Positions 45,109 through 53,067 of a stretch of DNA of 64,000 nt are shown here, in pieces. Each line of letters starts with the position of its first letter. The stretch's first letter is position 1. Below the pieces are notes generated by a model. It worked only from the letters and a program-made list of their open reading frames with translations, made no database searches and was not told where the DNA came from. Both the position numbers and the translations under genes were made by a program. This stretch comes from an uncultured Campylobacter sp. (lineage in GTDB: Bacteria > Campylobacterota > Campylobacteria > Campylobacterales > Campylobacteraceae), in NCBI GenBank assembly GCA_934728065.1, contig CAKVDW010000001.1, forward strand, positions 62,001 through 126,000. Direction: 5' to 3'.

Positions 45109-46123
45109 TAATGATTTATGCCTTGAAAATTATAATTATGATTTACCAAAACATTGCATAGCTTATGAGCCTATAAAACCCAAAGAAAAAGCGAAATTAC
45201 TCGTTTTTAATCGCTCTTTAAACAAGATAATTCACACTAAATTTGGAGCTTTGTGCGAGTTTTTGCCAAAATGTAGCATTGTTTTTAATGATACTAAGGT
45301 CATTAAGGCAAGAATTTACGCTTATAAACAAAGCGGGGCAAAATGTGAATTTTTCATACACAAAGCCTTAAAAGATGATGAATTTTTAGTTCAAATTAAG
45401 GGCAGGGTTCGCCAAAATGACATTTTAATTCTTGATGATGATTTGAGGATTAAGATTTTAGCCTTAAATACTGATGGGACGAGAAAAATTTGCTTTTTAA
45501 AGGGGCAAAACTCTTTAAATTCAAGTGAAGTTTTTGCCTTGCTTGATGAAATAGGGCATATCCCTTTGCCCCCTTACATAAAAAGAGCTGATACAAAACA
45601 AGATAGCAAGGATTATCAAAGTGTTTTTGCTAAAAATTTAGGTGCTATTGCTGCGCCTACGGCGAGTTTGCATTTTTCAAAAAACCTTTTAAAAGAGCTT
45701 TCAAAAGCTCATAAAATTTACACTCTTACCCTGCATATAGGTGCAGGGACCTTTAAGGGTGTGGAGTGTGAAAATATAAGTCAGCACAAAATGCACGAGG
45801 AGTTTTACTGTCTTAATGAAGAGCTTTCAAGGCTTATAAATAGCGATGAGGCGTTGCTTGGTGTTGGCACAAGCGTTACTCGGTGTATAGAGCATTATGC
45901 TAGAACTCATATCTTGCAAGGGGAATGTTCGCTTTTTTTGCACCCTTTAAACAAGCCCATAAGGCAAAATTATCTTTTAACGAATTTTCATTTACCAAAA
46001 TCCACACTCATAATGCTTGTGGCAAGTTTCATAGGGCGAAAAAAAACGCTTGAGCTTTATGGTGAGGCTATAAAAAAAGGGTATAGGTTTTATTCTTATG
46101 GCGATGCTATGCTCATTATTTAG
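45101..46123 (+). CDS. queA: S-adenosylmethionine:tRNA ribosyltransferase-isomerase
   Basis: A 340-residue enzyme that transfers and isomerises ribose from SAM to make epoxyqueuosine in tRNA. The family segments are visible: YDLPKHCIAYEPIKPKEKAKLLVF, IVFNDTKVIKARIY, GHIPLPPYIKR, YQSVFAKNLGAIAAPTASLHF, LHIGAGTFKGV, and NFHLPKSTLIMLVASFIG. I chose the ATG at 45101, which overlaps the tatC stop and follows GAGCAAGA; the frame also offers an ATG at 45086. It ends 8 bases into the 3' end of the convergent mrdA. Confidence 0.94.
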   Translation: MLDNDLCLENYNYDLPKHCIAYEPIKPKEKAKLLVFNRSLNKIIHTKFGALCEFLPKCSIVFNDTKVIKARIYAYKQSGAKCEFFIHKALKDDEFLVQIKGRVRQNDILILDDDLRIKILALNTDGTRKICFLKGQNSLNSSEVFALLDEIGHIPLPPYIKRADTKQDSKDYQSVFAKNLGAIAAPTASLHFSKNLLKELSKAHKIYTLTLHIGAGTFKGVECENISQHKMHEEFYCLNEELSRLINSDEALLGVGTSVTRCIEHYARTHILQGECSLFLHPLNKPIRQNYLLTNFHLPKSTLIMLVASFIGRKKTLELYGEAIKKGYRFYSYGDAMLII

Positions 46124-47924
46124 CTTCTTTTTGCAAATAACCAAGTTCTATGAGTTTTTCATAAATTTTCACAGTTAAAGGACCTGAGGCTATGTTTTTA
46201 CCGCCGTGTTCAAGCATTACGGTTACTATGTATTTTGGTTTTTTATAGGGCGCAAAGCTTGTAATCCAAGTGTGTGAGCGAGTATAATACTCAAGGTCTT
46301 TTTCTCTTACATTAGCTTTTTGAGCCTGTGAAAAGCCTATAACCTGTGCCGTGCCTGTTTTTGCCGCTACTTGCAAGGGTAAATGCTGAAAATATCGATA
46401 CGCTGTGCCACCTTGTTCGCTCGTAACGGCAAGCATTGCTTCTTTGATAGCTGGGAGTTGAGTTTTTTCAAAGGGTGTGAAAATTTCTCCTCCTGATACT
46501 TGCTCTCTTGTGAAATTATTATCGCTCACTTCTTTTAAGAAATGCGGGATTATTTCTTTGCCTGAGGCTATTTGTGCTGTGTGTTTGGCAATTTGCATCG
46601 GAGTAACTAAAAAATTTCCTTGTCCTATGCTTGTATTTAGCGTTTCTCCCTTGAACCAAGGCTTGTTATATCTACGCATTTTCCATTCTCTGTTTGGCAC
46701 TGTGCCTACAAATTCATTTGGTAAATCCACTCCCGTTTTTGTCCCAAAGCCTATTTTTAAAAGTGTAGAGCTTATAGTGTCTATGCCAACTTTTAAAGCA
46801 CCCTCATAAAAATACGCATCGCAGCTGTGTTGAATGGCGTGCTTTAAGTCCATAGGTCCGTGTCCGCTTCTGTTCCAACATCTAAAAAATCTATTTCCAA
46901 GCTCAACAGCACCCGTGCAAGTAAAGCGACTTTGAGCATTTATAGACTTTGAATTTAAATAAGCAAGCCCAACGCCCATTTTAACGACTGAACCCGGTGG
47001 ATAAAGCCCATTAACCATTTTGTTGGTAAAGGGGTGGTCGGGTGAATTTACAAGAGCTTGCCATTCAGCTGATGATATGCCTGAGACAAAAGGATTTAAG
47101 TCATATTCTGGGAAAGACCCAGCGGCTAAAATAGAGCCATTATCAGCGTTCATAATGATAGCAACGCCCGTATTTTCGATAAAAAGTTCTGATAAAAACT
47201 TTTGAAGCTCTATATCTATGGTTAGTGTTACATCATTTGAGCTGGGGCTTTTAAAGGAAAGTTCTTCTATTTCTTTGTTAAAGGCATTGACTTTTATTTC
47301 TCTAATGCCCTTTTCGCCTTGTAAGATATTATTATAATACCTCTCTATCCCACTTTTACCAACATAACGAGTTAGTTTTGCAATGTCATTTTCGTTCATA
47401 TCTTGCAAATTTGCCTTAGCCATATAGCCGATGATATGGCTTGCTATTTGACTGTAAGGATAAATTCTTTTCACGGTGGGTATGATTTGTAAATTTTCTC
47501 TTAAATTAAGTTCAGAATAATGAGGTATCATTTGAAAATATGGGATAAACTCAACTATTTCGATGAAATTTTGATTATAATAAGAATCCTCTCTGGTGTA
47601 ATTTCTACGCAAAACTGTTGCATTTAAATCAGGAAAAAGATGCACTAAAGTAGTTATTTCCTCATCAAGTGTTTTTCTATTTTGTTTTTTAATGTTTAAA
47701 TAAGGCTTCATCGACACGCTAAAGCCTAAGTCATTGTGAGCTAAAACCTTGCCATTAACATCATAAATAATGCCCCTTGTTGGCGTTAAAAACTGTGTTT
47801 TTATGGCATTTTGCTTCGCCATTTCTTCATAATACACATTTGATTTAATGCTTAAATAATACACCCTGCTTAAAAGCATAACGAAAAACAAAAATATAAA
47901 AGCAACAACTAAACGCATTCTCAT
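46116..47924 (-). CDS. mrdA: Penicillin-binding protein 2 (elongation transpeptidase)
   Basis: A 602-residue class B penicillin-binding protein that cross-links peptidoglycan during cell elongation. An N-terminal membrane anchor (LVVAFIFLFFVMLLSRVYYL) is followed by the dimerisation domain (PTRGIIYDVNGKVLAHND) and the transpeptidase domain with SVVK (YPPGSVVKMG, active Ser), SCD in HSCDAYFY (the S-x-N position, Asp form usual for PBP2) and KTGTAQV. It ends the seven-gene envelope operon. The ATG overlaps the previous stop by 4 bases. Confidence 0.95.
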   Translation of the reverse strand: MRMRLVVAFIFLFFVMLLSRVYYLSIKSNVYYEEMAKQNAIKTQFLTPTRGIIYDVNGKVLAHNDLGFSVSMKPYLNIKKQNRKTLDEEITTLVHLFPDLNATVLRRNYTREDSYYNQNFIEIVEFIPYFQMIPHYSELNLRENLQIIPTVKRIYPYSQIASHIIGYMAKANLQDMNENDIAKLTRYVGKSGIERYYNNILQGEKGIREIKVNAFNKEIEELSFKSPSSNDVTLTIDIELQKFLSELFIENTGVAIIMNADNGSILAAGSFPEYDLNPFVSGISSAEWQALVNSPDHPFTNKMVNGLYPPGSVVKMGVGLAYLNSKSINAQSRFTCTGAVELGNRFFRCWNRSGHGPMDLKHAIQHSCDAYFYEGALKVGIDTISSTLLKIGFGTKTGVDLPNEFVGTVPNREWKMRRYNKPWFKGETLNTSIGQGNFLVTPMQIAKHTAQIASGKEIIPHFLKEVSDNNFTREQVSGGEIFTPFEKTQLPAIKEAMLAVTSEQGGTAYRYFQHLPLQVAAKTGTAQVIGFSQAQKANVREKDLEYYTRSHTWITSFAPYKKPKYIVTVMLEHGGKNIASGPLTVKIYEKLIELGYLQKEAK

Positions 47925-48427
47925 CGCAATTTATCCTTAAAAAACAAAAAACAAAAGGCTGATTCTATTAAAGCATAGATAAGGTATTCAATACCAAAAA
48001 TGTTCAGCTTTGAATCATCAACATAGGATAAAACACTATTAAGAATGTAAAGTAACAAATACGCACAAAGAGTAAAAAAAACTGCTAACATTTTGCCTAT
48101 TTTAAAATTTATCTTTATCCAATCAGAACAAAAATAATAAAATATAAAAAAGGCTATCCACGATGAAAAAAGGTAAAAATCGTGGGTAATGTCGATAAAA
48201 AGCAAATATCCTAAAGAAAAATACCAACGAAAATCCAAGTCATAAAGGGTAAAATCCCTTTCTTTAAGCAAGATAAACATATAGCAAAAGAAAAAGCCTA
48301 TCAAAATGGGCAAGGAAAAAACAGAGCTTAAAATTTGATAAAGCACAAAACAAAAGGCTAAAAAAACATAATTTCCGTTGATGAAATGGTGTTGTTCTTT
48401 GCTACCGTATCTTCTTCTTTTGGGCAT
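47921..48427 (-). CDS. Small integral membrane protein, possibly MreD-like
   Basis: A 168-residue protein with about five hydrophobic segments (YVFLAFCFVLYQIL, LIGFFFCYMFILL, YFSLGYLLFIDI, WIAFFIFYYF, MLAVFFTLCAYLLLYIL). Its size, topology and position directly before mrdA are those of MreD, the rod-shape membrane protein usually placed there. I see no motif that confirms it. It corresponds by position to C. jejuni Cj0651. Confidence 0.65.
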   Translation of the reverse strand: MPKRRRYGSKEQHHFINGNYVFLAFCFVLYQILSSVFSLPILIGFFFCYMFILLKERDFTLYDLDFRWYFSLGYLLFIDITHDFYLFSSWIAFFIFYYFCSDWIKINFKIGKMLAVFFTLCAYLLLYILNSVLSYVDDSKLNIFGIEYLIYALIESAFCFLFFKDKLR

Positions 48428-48428
48428 T

Positions 48429-49022
48429 TTATAATCCTAAGGCTTGATTAAAAATTTGCTTTTCAAGTTCTTGCAAACCTTGTTTTTTAAAGCTTGAAAC
48501 AAGCAAGGTGTCTTTAAAGGCGTTTTTGAGCTTTGTTTTTTGGCTTTGGTTTAATTTATCTGCCTTTGTGAAAACGGTAAGAATTTTTTGGTCATTTTGC
48601 GTTAAATCCTGCAAATAAGTTCTTATGCTTTCGTCTAATTCTAAATTTTCGTGCCTTGAATCCACAAGATGCACAAAAAGTTTTATAGAGGGTCTAAGTC
48701 TTAAAAACTCGTCTAAATTTTTATTCCAACTTTGCTTTAAACTCTTGCTAATCTTAGCATAACCAAAGCCCGGTAAATCCACAAAAATAAGCTTGAATTT
48801 TTCCTCATTTTCATCTTTGCAGCTTACTTCAAAAAAATTAATAAGCTTTGTTTTGCCCGGTGTTGATGAGCTTTTGGCTAAATTTTTTTGATGGGTTAGA
48901 GCATTGATGAGCGAGCTTTTGCCGACATTAGAGCGACCCAAAAAGGCTATTTCTGTAAGAGCTAAATTTGGAGCTTCTTTGACTGTGCTTGCTGAGATGA
49001 GAAATTTTGCCTGCGTTATCAT
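48429..49022 (-). CDS. engB: Ribosome biogenesis GTPase YsxC/EngB
   Basis: A 197-residue essential GTPase of large-subunit assembly. G1 FLGRSNVGKSSLINAL, G2 TPGKT region, G3 VDLPGFGYA and G4 FTKADKL are all present in order. It overlaps lptA by 4 bases and precedes the membrane protein gene by one base. Family assignment is secure because of the AFLGRSNVGKSSLIN and PGKTKLINFFEV combination. Confidence 0.94.
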   Translation of the reverse strand: MITQAKFLISASTVKEAPNLALTEIAFLGRSNVGKSSLINALTHQKNLAKSSSTPGKTKLINFFEVSCKDENEEKFKLIFVDLPGFGYAKISKSLKQSWNKNLDEFLRLRPSIKLFVHLVDSRHENLELDESIRTYLQDLTQNDQKILTVFTKADKLNQSQKTKLKNAFKDTLLVSSFKKQGLQELEKQIFNQALGL

Positions 49023-49483
49023 TTTTCCTCTTCTAGCTCAAAGGTAAATTTCACAGGCTTTTTTTTGTCGCTAAAGACTGTGTAAGCGTTTTCTTGTTTG
49101 TTGATGATGATTTTATCCCCATAAAGCTTTTGCTTTTTTGTAAGCTCTTCAACAAAAGCCTTGCCCTTAAGCTCGTAGGTGTCATCATTTACATCATAAC
49201 TTAGCTCATCGGCATTGCCTTTATAGTGCTTATCATCAAGGACTATTTCAAAGTAAGCTCTGCCAGAAGCTATGTATTTTAAAGGTTTTCTTTTCTTATC
49301 GGTGATGATGAGTAGTCTTGAAGAACGCAAAATATCTTTATCATTTTTAACCAAAACATTCCCGCTTAAGACATTTTCTCCGCTTTTTTCATTAGCGTAG
49401 AAATGATTTGCGCTGATTTGAATTTCTCCTGCAAGGGAAAAAGAAATGATACAAAATAAAGCAATTACTGTTTTTCTAGCCAA
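49019..49483 (-). CDS. lptA: LptA-like periplasmic lipopolysaccharide (lipooligosaccharide) transport protein
   Basis: A 154-residue exported protein with an N-terminal signal (ARKTVIALFCIISFSLAG) and an OstA/LptA beta-jellyroll pattern (ISANHFYANEKSGENVLSGNVLVKNDKDILRSSRLLI... YKGNADELSYDVNDDTYELKGKAFVEE). It would bridge the periplasm between LptC and LptD. The start is TTG at 49483, overlapping the lptC end by 19 bases; AAAGG precedes it. lptC lies directly upstream, in keeping with this role. Confidence 0.8.
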   Translation of the reverse strand: MARKTVIALFCIISFSLAGEIQISANHFYANEKSGENVLSGNVLVKNDKDILRSSRLLIITDKKRKPLKYIASGRAYFEIVLDDKHYKGNADELSYDVNDDTYELKGKAFVEELTKKQKLYGDKIIINKQENAYTVFSDKKKPVKFTFELEEEK

Positions 49484-49971
49484 ACCTTTACCTCTTCTAT
49501 ATCAAGTTTTTTGTTTTTTAAATCATAGCTTAAGGAGTTACCTGTTAAGATATTTCCTCCCCTATAAGCCTTAAAATCTGTCTTTGTGTTTAAATTTTGC
49601 TTTTTTGGGTTGTAAAACAATTCTTCAGCCTCAATTTTTGTTTGATTAATATCCTCATACAAGACCTTTCCGCTTAATAAAACATTTCCTTTCAGCAAAG
49701 CCATTTGATTTGAGCTTAAATTATAATCAAAGCCAAGTATCAAAAAGTTATTAAAGGTGTCTTTGTCCTCGTAGCGAAACCACTGCGAAGAGCTATAATG
49801 CGTTTTTACCTGACTTGTATTAAGCTCATAAATGTCAATTTCTTTTGCCTCAACATTTTTAAAATTTATATTATAAGGCTTCATTTCTATAAGATAAAAA
49901 TCCTGCATACTCACAAGCACTAAGGCAAGAGAAAGAAAGAGCATTAGGATAGAAAAAATTTTTACTGCCAA
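49465..49971 (-). CDS. lptC: LptC-like lipooligosaccharide export protein
   Basis: A 168-residue protein with a single N-terminal helix (IFSILMLFLSLALVLVSM) and a periplasmic domain with LptC-type strands (FKNVEAKEIDIYELNTSQVKTHYSSSQWFRYEDKD... NLNTKTDFKAYRGGNILTGNSLSYDLKNKKLDIEEVKVWLEK). It anchors the periplasmic bridge to LptBFG. The start appears to be TTG at 49971, overlapping kdsC by 10 bases. The family is weakly conserved; context between kdsC and lptA makes the call. Confidence 0.75.
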   Translation of the reverse strand: MAVKIFSILMLFLSLALVLVSMQDFYLIEMKPYNINFKNVEAKEIDIYELNTSQVKTHYSSSQWFRYEDKDTFNNFLILGFDYNLSSNQMALLKGNVLLSGKVLYEDINQTKIEAEELFYNPKKQNLNTKTDFKAYRGGNILTGNSLSYDLKNKKLDIEEVKVWLEKQ

Positions 49972-50444
49972 AGTTTATCCCATTCTTTTTGCATTTTATT
50001 ATGCTTGATAAGCCTTTCTATCATCATAGCCACCGCTCCGTTGCCGCCGTTAAATTTCAGCCTTTTGCCTACCTTTATATGTGCATCTTTTGGGACAAAG
50101 GCAAATTTTACAGCCTTTAAAAGCTTTAAGTCATTGTAATAATCCCCTATGGCAGCACTTTGGTTAAGGTTTAAATTTAAATCTTTCAAAATGCCTTGAG
50201 CGCAAGCAAGTTTGTCTTTTATGCCTTGAAAGACGAGGTCGATTTTCAAATCTTTTGCCCTTAAATCAACGCACTTGCTTTGCCTTCCTGTGATAATGGC
50301 TATTTTTTTGCCAAGTTTTAACCAAGCCTCAATGGCTGCACCGTCTTTGACATCAAATTCTTTTATTTCCTCGCCATTTGAGTTGTAGATGATTTTACCG
50401 TCCGTCAAGCAACCATCAATGTCTAAAAAAATAAGCTCTATCAT
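49962..50444 (-). CDS. kdsC: 3-deoxy-D-manno-octulosonate 8-phosphate phosphatase
   Basis: A 160-residue HAD phosphatase that removes phosphate from KDO-8-phosphate for lipooligosaccharide core synthesis. The catalytic FLDIDGCLTDG (DxDxT), TGR in IITGRQS, and GDYYNDLKLL with the motif III/IV acidic residues match the KdsC C0 subfamily, which works as a tetramer without a large cap. It sits between rlpA and lptC in the envelope operon. Confidence 0.9.
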   Translation of the reverse strand: MIELIFLDIDGCLTDGKIIYNSNGEEIKEFDVKDGAAIEAWLKLGKKIAIITGRQSKCVDLRAKDLKIDLVFQGIKDKLACAQGILKDLNLNLNQSAAIGDYYNDLKLLKAVKFAFVPKDAHIKVGKRLKFNGGNGAVAMMIERLIKHNKMQKEWDKLWQ

Positions 50445-50445
50445 T

Positions 50446-51261
50446 TCATTCTCTTACCACAAAAGCACCCGCAAAGGCTCCGTTTTTGGCAAAGTCTTTT
50501 GCCTCTTCCTCGCTTTTAAAGCCCTTTAAAAAGACTCTGTTTAAGCCATCTTTTGTGCTTGTTTTTACCACAGCGGTATAACCTTGATAACTTTGATATT
50601 TGTTTGCTGTGCTTTGAGCGCCATCTTTAAATTTAAACGCGCCTATTTGCACCATAAAGCCACCGCCTTCATAAATTTTTCCGCCACCGATAATCTCACC
50701 ACTTGAGCCAAAATTTACATTTTGTTCTATAATGTTGTGGTTTTGTTCAAGTGAGCCAAAGCCTATGACTTCAAGTTTCACAGGAGCTGTGCCTGTTTGA
50801 AGCATATCTATTTTAGATGCTGCAGCCTTTGATAAGTCTATAATCCTATTTGACACAAAGGGACCTCTGTCATTAATGCGAACTGTGGTTTTGCGCCCAT
50901 TGTTAAGATTAGTTACGCTTAAGATTGTATTCATCGGCAGGGTTTTGTGAGCGGCTGTAAAGCTGTTTTGATTATAAGTTTCTCCGTTGCTTGTTTTTTT
51001 GCCGTGAAAGCCCGGTCCATACCAACTTGCTATACCATCAGCCGTTTCGCCTACTTCAACCTTAGTAGGATAATAAGTTTTGCCGTTTATGGTATAAGGC
51101 TTCATCGTGCCTTTTGAATTTGATGAGCCAAATTTTTCGCTTCTAAAATCTCTACTTGGATAGTCGCTATTTGCATCGTTTCTTTTTAACCCACAAGCAC
51201 TGATGAAAAGCACTATTAGGCTTAGTGTGAGAATTTTAAGAATTTTTGTTTGTTTTTGCAT
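50446..51261 (-). CDS. rlpA: RlpA-family septal lytic transglycosylase lipoprotein
   Basis: A 271-residue lipoprotein: lipobox Cys at about 23 (LIVLFISACG), double-psi beta barrel (GIASWYGPGFHGKKTSNGETYNQNSFTAAHKTLPMNT... TVRINDRGPFVSNRIIDLSKAAA, with the catalytic Asp in NDRGP), and a C-terminal SPOR domain (GGFMVQIGAFKFKDGAQSTANKYQSYQGY) that binds denuded peptidoglycan at the septum. It heads the reverse-strand envelope operon. Confidence 0.92.
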   Translation of the reverse strand: MQKQTKILKILTLSLIVLFISACGLKRNDANSDYPSRDFRSEKFGSSNSKGTMKPYTINGKTYYPTKVEVGETADGIASWYGPGFHGKKTSNGETYNQNSFTAAHKTLPMNTILSVTNLNNGRKTTVRINDRGPFVSNRIIDLSKAAASKIDMLQTGTAPVKLEVIGFGSLEQNHNIIEQNVNFGSSGEIIGGGKIYEGGGFMVQIGAFKFKDGAQSTANKYQSYQGYTAVVKTSTKDGLNRVFLKGFKSEEEAKDFAKNGAFAGAFVVRE

Positions 51262-51408
51262 ATTTACGCCTTTTAATGTTTGGTGTAATTATACCAACAA
51301 AAGTCTTTAATTTTAATTAACAAATTTTACTTAAAATGCAAAGTTTAAAACTAAATGTGAATTTTAATTAAGATTAAAATCAAAGAAAAAATAATATAAA
51401 GAGCTTAT

Positions 51409-51567
51409 GGATACTTCGCCAAAGGCTTAGTATGACAAGGCTAATTTTGTCATTTTGAGTTATTTTCTCTTGTCATACTGAGCTTTCGTAAGAAAGTGAA
51501 GTAACTAGAGATTTTTAGACAAACTTTGAATTTTTGGATACTTCGGCTAAAGACTCAGTATGGCAAG
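51409..51567. repeat. Dispersed intergenic repeat, three copies (direct-inverted-direct)
   Basis: Copy A (51409-51439) begins GGATACTTCGCC and ends AGTATGACAAG. Copy C (51536-51567) begins GGATACTTCGGC and ends AGTATGGCAAG. Copy B (51469 to about 51505) begins CTTGTCATACTGAGC and is the reverse complement of the same unit. The copies can base-pair into long hairpins, as expected for small non-autonomous intergenic repeats. Confidence 0.7.
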
Positions 51568-51945
51568 AAAAACAATAATATAACAAGAAAGTAGCTCGGT
51601 ATAAATTGGTGTTTTGTTTGAAATTTTATAGATTACCTAGCTTGTAAAGTTTGCTCACAATGACGAGCAAATCCACAAGAACAAGTGCAACTTCTACAAT
51701 AACAAATTTATTTTTGTTTGCGTTTTATCTTAAACACCTAAAATTCAGCTTTAAAAATTTAAATTCTCACTCAAATGCCTAAATTTAGTTTAAATTTTTA
51801 AATCTAGATTTGCATTTTTATTCTTTCACTTAAATTTACACGCTTTGAATTAAATTTTTTCTTTTCTTATAAATTTACCTTCCACCCACGAGGTGAAAAA
51901 ATTGAAATTTAAGCTATTTTTAAGCTTAATTTAAGATTATATTAA

Positions 51946-51956
51946 GGGGGGGGGGG
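51946..51956 (+). repeat. G(11) homopolymer upstream of an outer-membrane protein gene
   Basis: Eleven consecutive G, ending 136 bases before the ATG at 52093. No gene runs through it. By position it could lie in a promoter or long leader and change expression when its length changes. Confidence 0.85.
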
Positions 51957-52092
51957 ATTATACTTATAAGAACTAAAATTTTAACACATTTTGCTTAAAA
52001 ATTTTCAAAAATTTTGTCCAAAAGATGAGATTTTTAAATTTTAAAGCGTGAAGTTGTGCGAAAAATTTAGATTTTATTTTAAAGGAACTCTT

Positions 52093-52668
52093 ATGAGTAT
52101 AAACAAATTTGCTTTAAGCCTTGCTCTGGCTGGGATTTTAGGTGCTAGTAGTGCTGTGGCTGAAACGGAAGGTGCTTTTGTGGGTGGATATATCGCCGAA
52201 AGAGGACTTAAGGTCGAAGTAGAATCTCAACAATTTAGATATATCAATGGTTCTGCCACAACAACAGGCTCTAAACTTGGGATTTTAGGTGGTTACAACC
52301 GTAATATATCAAATGACAAAAGGCTCGGTTTGCGTTATTATGGGGCTGCTGATATAGGAGATTATACCACAAATATCAGCGCTAATGTCGATATGCTTTA
52401 CACCTTTGTTAATAACCAAACAGGTGAGATTCGTGGTTTTGGCGGTGCTTGGCTAGGATATACAAGTTATGATGGCGATGTGAGCGGGTTTGATTTGGGG
52501 ATAAATATTGGTGCGCGTTTTATATTTTCCAAAAAACACGGTGTAGAGACTTATGGGCATTTTGGCTTTTTATCGCAAAGCAAAGATGAAAGCTTTTTAG
52601 GCGTTACAACTACAACAAAATATAGCCAGCCCTATCAAATCGGCATTCGCTATACTTACTCATTTTAA
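52093..52668 (+). CDS. Small outer-membrane beta-barrel protein
   Basis: A 191-residue protein with a Sec signal peptide (MSINKFALSLALAGILGASSAVA, cleavage before ETEG) followed by alternating-residue beta strands and a C-terminal aromatic end (YQIGIRYTYSF) that fits outer-membrane insertion by BAM. It resembles Campylobacter/Helicobacter small porin-like or surface barrels of about eight strands. I chose the ATG at 52093 because AAAGGA precedes it and the signal peptide then begins at residue 1; the frame is open upstream to 52048. A terminator follows. Function is unknown. Confidence 0.8.
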   Translation: MSINKFALSLALAGILGASSAVAETEGAFVGGYIAERGLKVEVESQQFRYINGSATTTGSKLGILGGYNRNISNDKRLGLRYYGAADIGDYTTNISANVDMLYTFVNNQTGEIRGFGGAWLGYTSYDGDVSGFDLGINIGARFIFSKKHGVETYGHFGFLSQSKDESFLGVTTTTKYSQPYQIGIRYTYSF

Positions 52669-53067
52669 GCCCTAAATTTCGGCTAGTTTCATACTCTTAA
52701 TAAATTTAAGCAAAAATTTATCCACAAGCAAAGTATCCAAAAAGTTCAAATTTAGATACTTTGCTGTGTTTTTTTGTAAAACTTTTATTTTAAAATCTTT
52801 AAATTTATATTTTTAGTTTGTTGTTTGGAGATTTTAATATTTTTGATTTTGGGTATCCTTTGTTTAAATTTAAAGCATAAGTTTTGGTTTTTCGCCTTAT
52901 TTGTAGTAAAGTTTTTTTGAATTGGCACGAATTTGCACGCTTTGATAAATTTAATGATGGGCAAGAAAATCTTGCGCGCCGTTTTAAGCTTTTGCGATGA
53001 CAAGCACACTTTTTAAGAAAAAAAAGCTATTTAATACACAAAGGGCATTTTCAAAAGTGAGTGCTTT
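52669..53067. other. Non-coding stretch between the barrel protein and phosS
   Basis: About 400 bases. Apart from the terminator hairpin at 52728-52764, it is AT-rich with no recognisable gene. A 74-codon reverse-strand frame (52785-53009) is very rich in Lys, Phe and Asn and has no ribosome site, so I treat it as chance. Confidence 0.5.
52728..52764 (+). terminator. Terminator of the outer-membrane barrel gene
   Basis: Perfect 10-base arms GCAAAGTATC (52728-52737) and GATACTTTGC (52755-52764), 17-base loop, followed closely by a seven-T run (GTGTTTTTTTG). Long loop but otherwise Rho-independent in form. Confidence 0.7.

Larger units (their letters stand above)
51262..52092. other. Non-coding stretch with repeats and a G(11) tract
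   Basis: About 830 bases without a credible gene. It contains the upstream region of rlpA (AT-rich), three copies of a roughly 30-base repeat (51409-51567), a further AT-rich stretch with many TTTAAATTT words, and the G(11) tract at 51946-51956. An extended frame from 52048 lies upstream of the true start of the outer-membrane gene. Fragments such as GCTTGTAAAGTTTGCTCACAA near 51640 look like decayed dispersed repeats. Confidence 0.6.

Noticed and set aside
52921..52936. TGGCACGAATTTGCA, resembling a sigma-54 promoter
   Set aside because: GG-to-GC spacing is one base short and the only gene ahead on that strand is the 3' end of an opposite-strand gene.
52785..53009. 74-codon reverse-strand frame downstream of phosS
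   Set aside because: Lys/Phe/Asn-rich translation of AT-rich DNA, no ribosome site, no recognisable motif.
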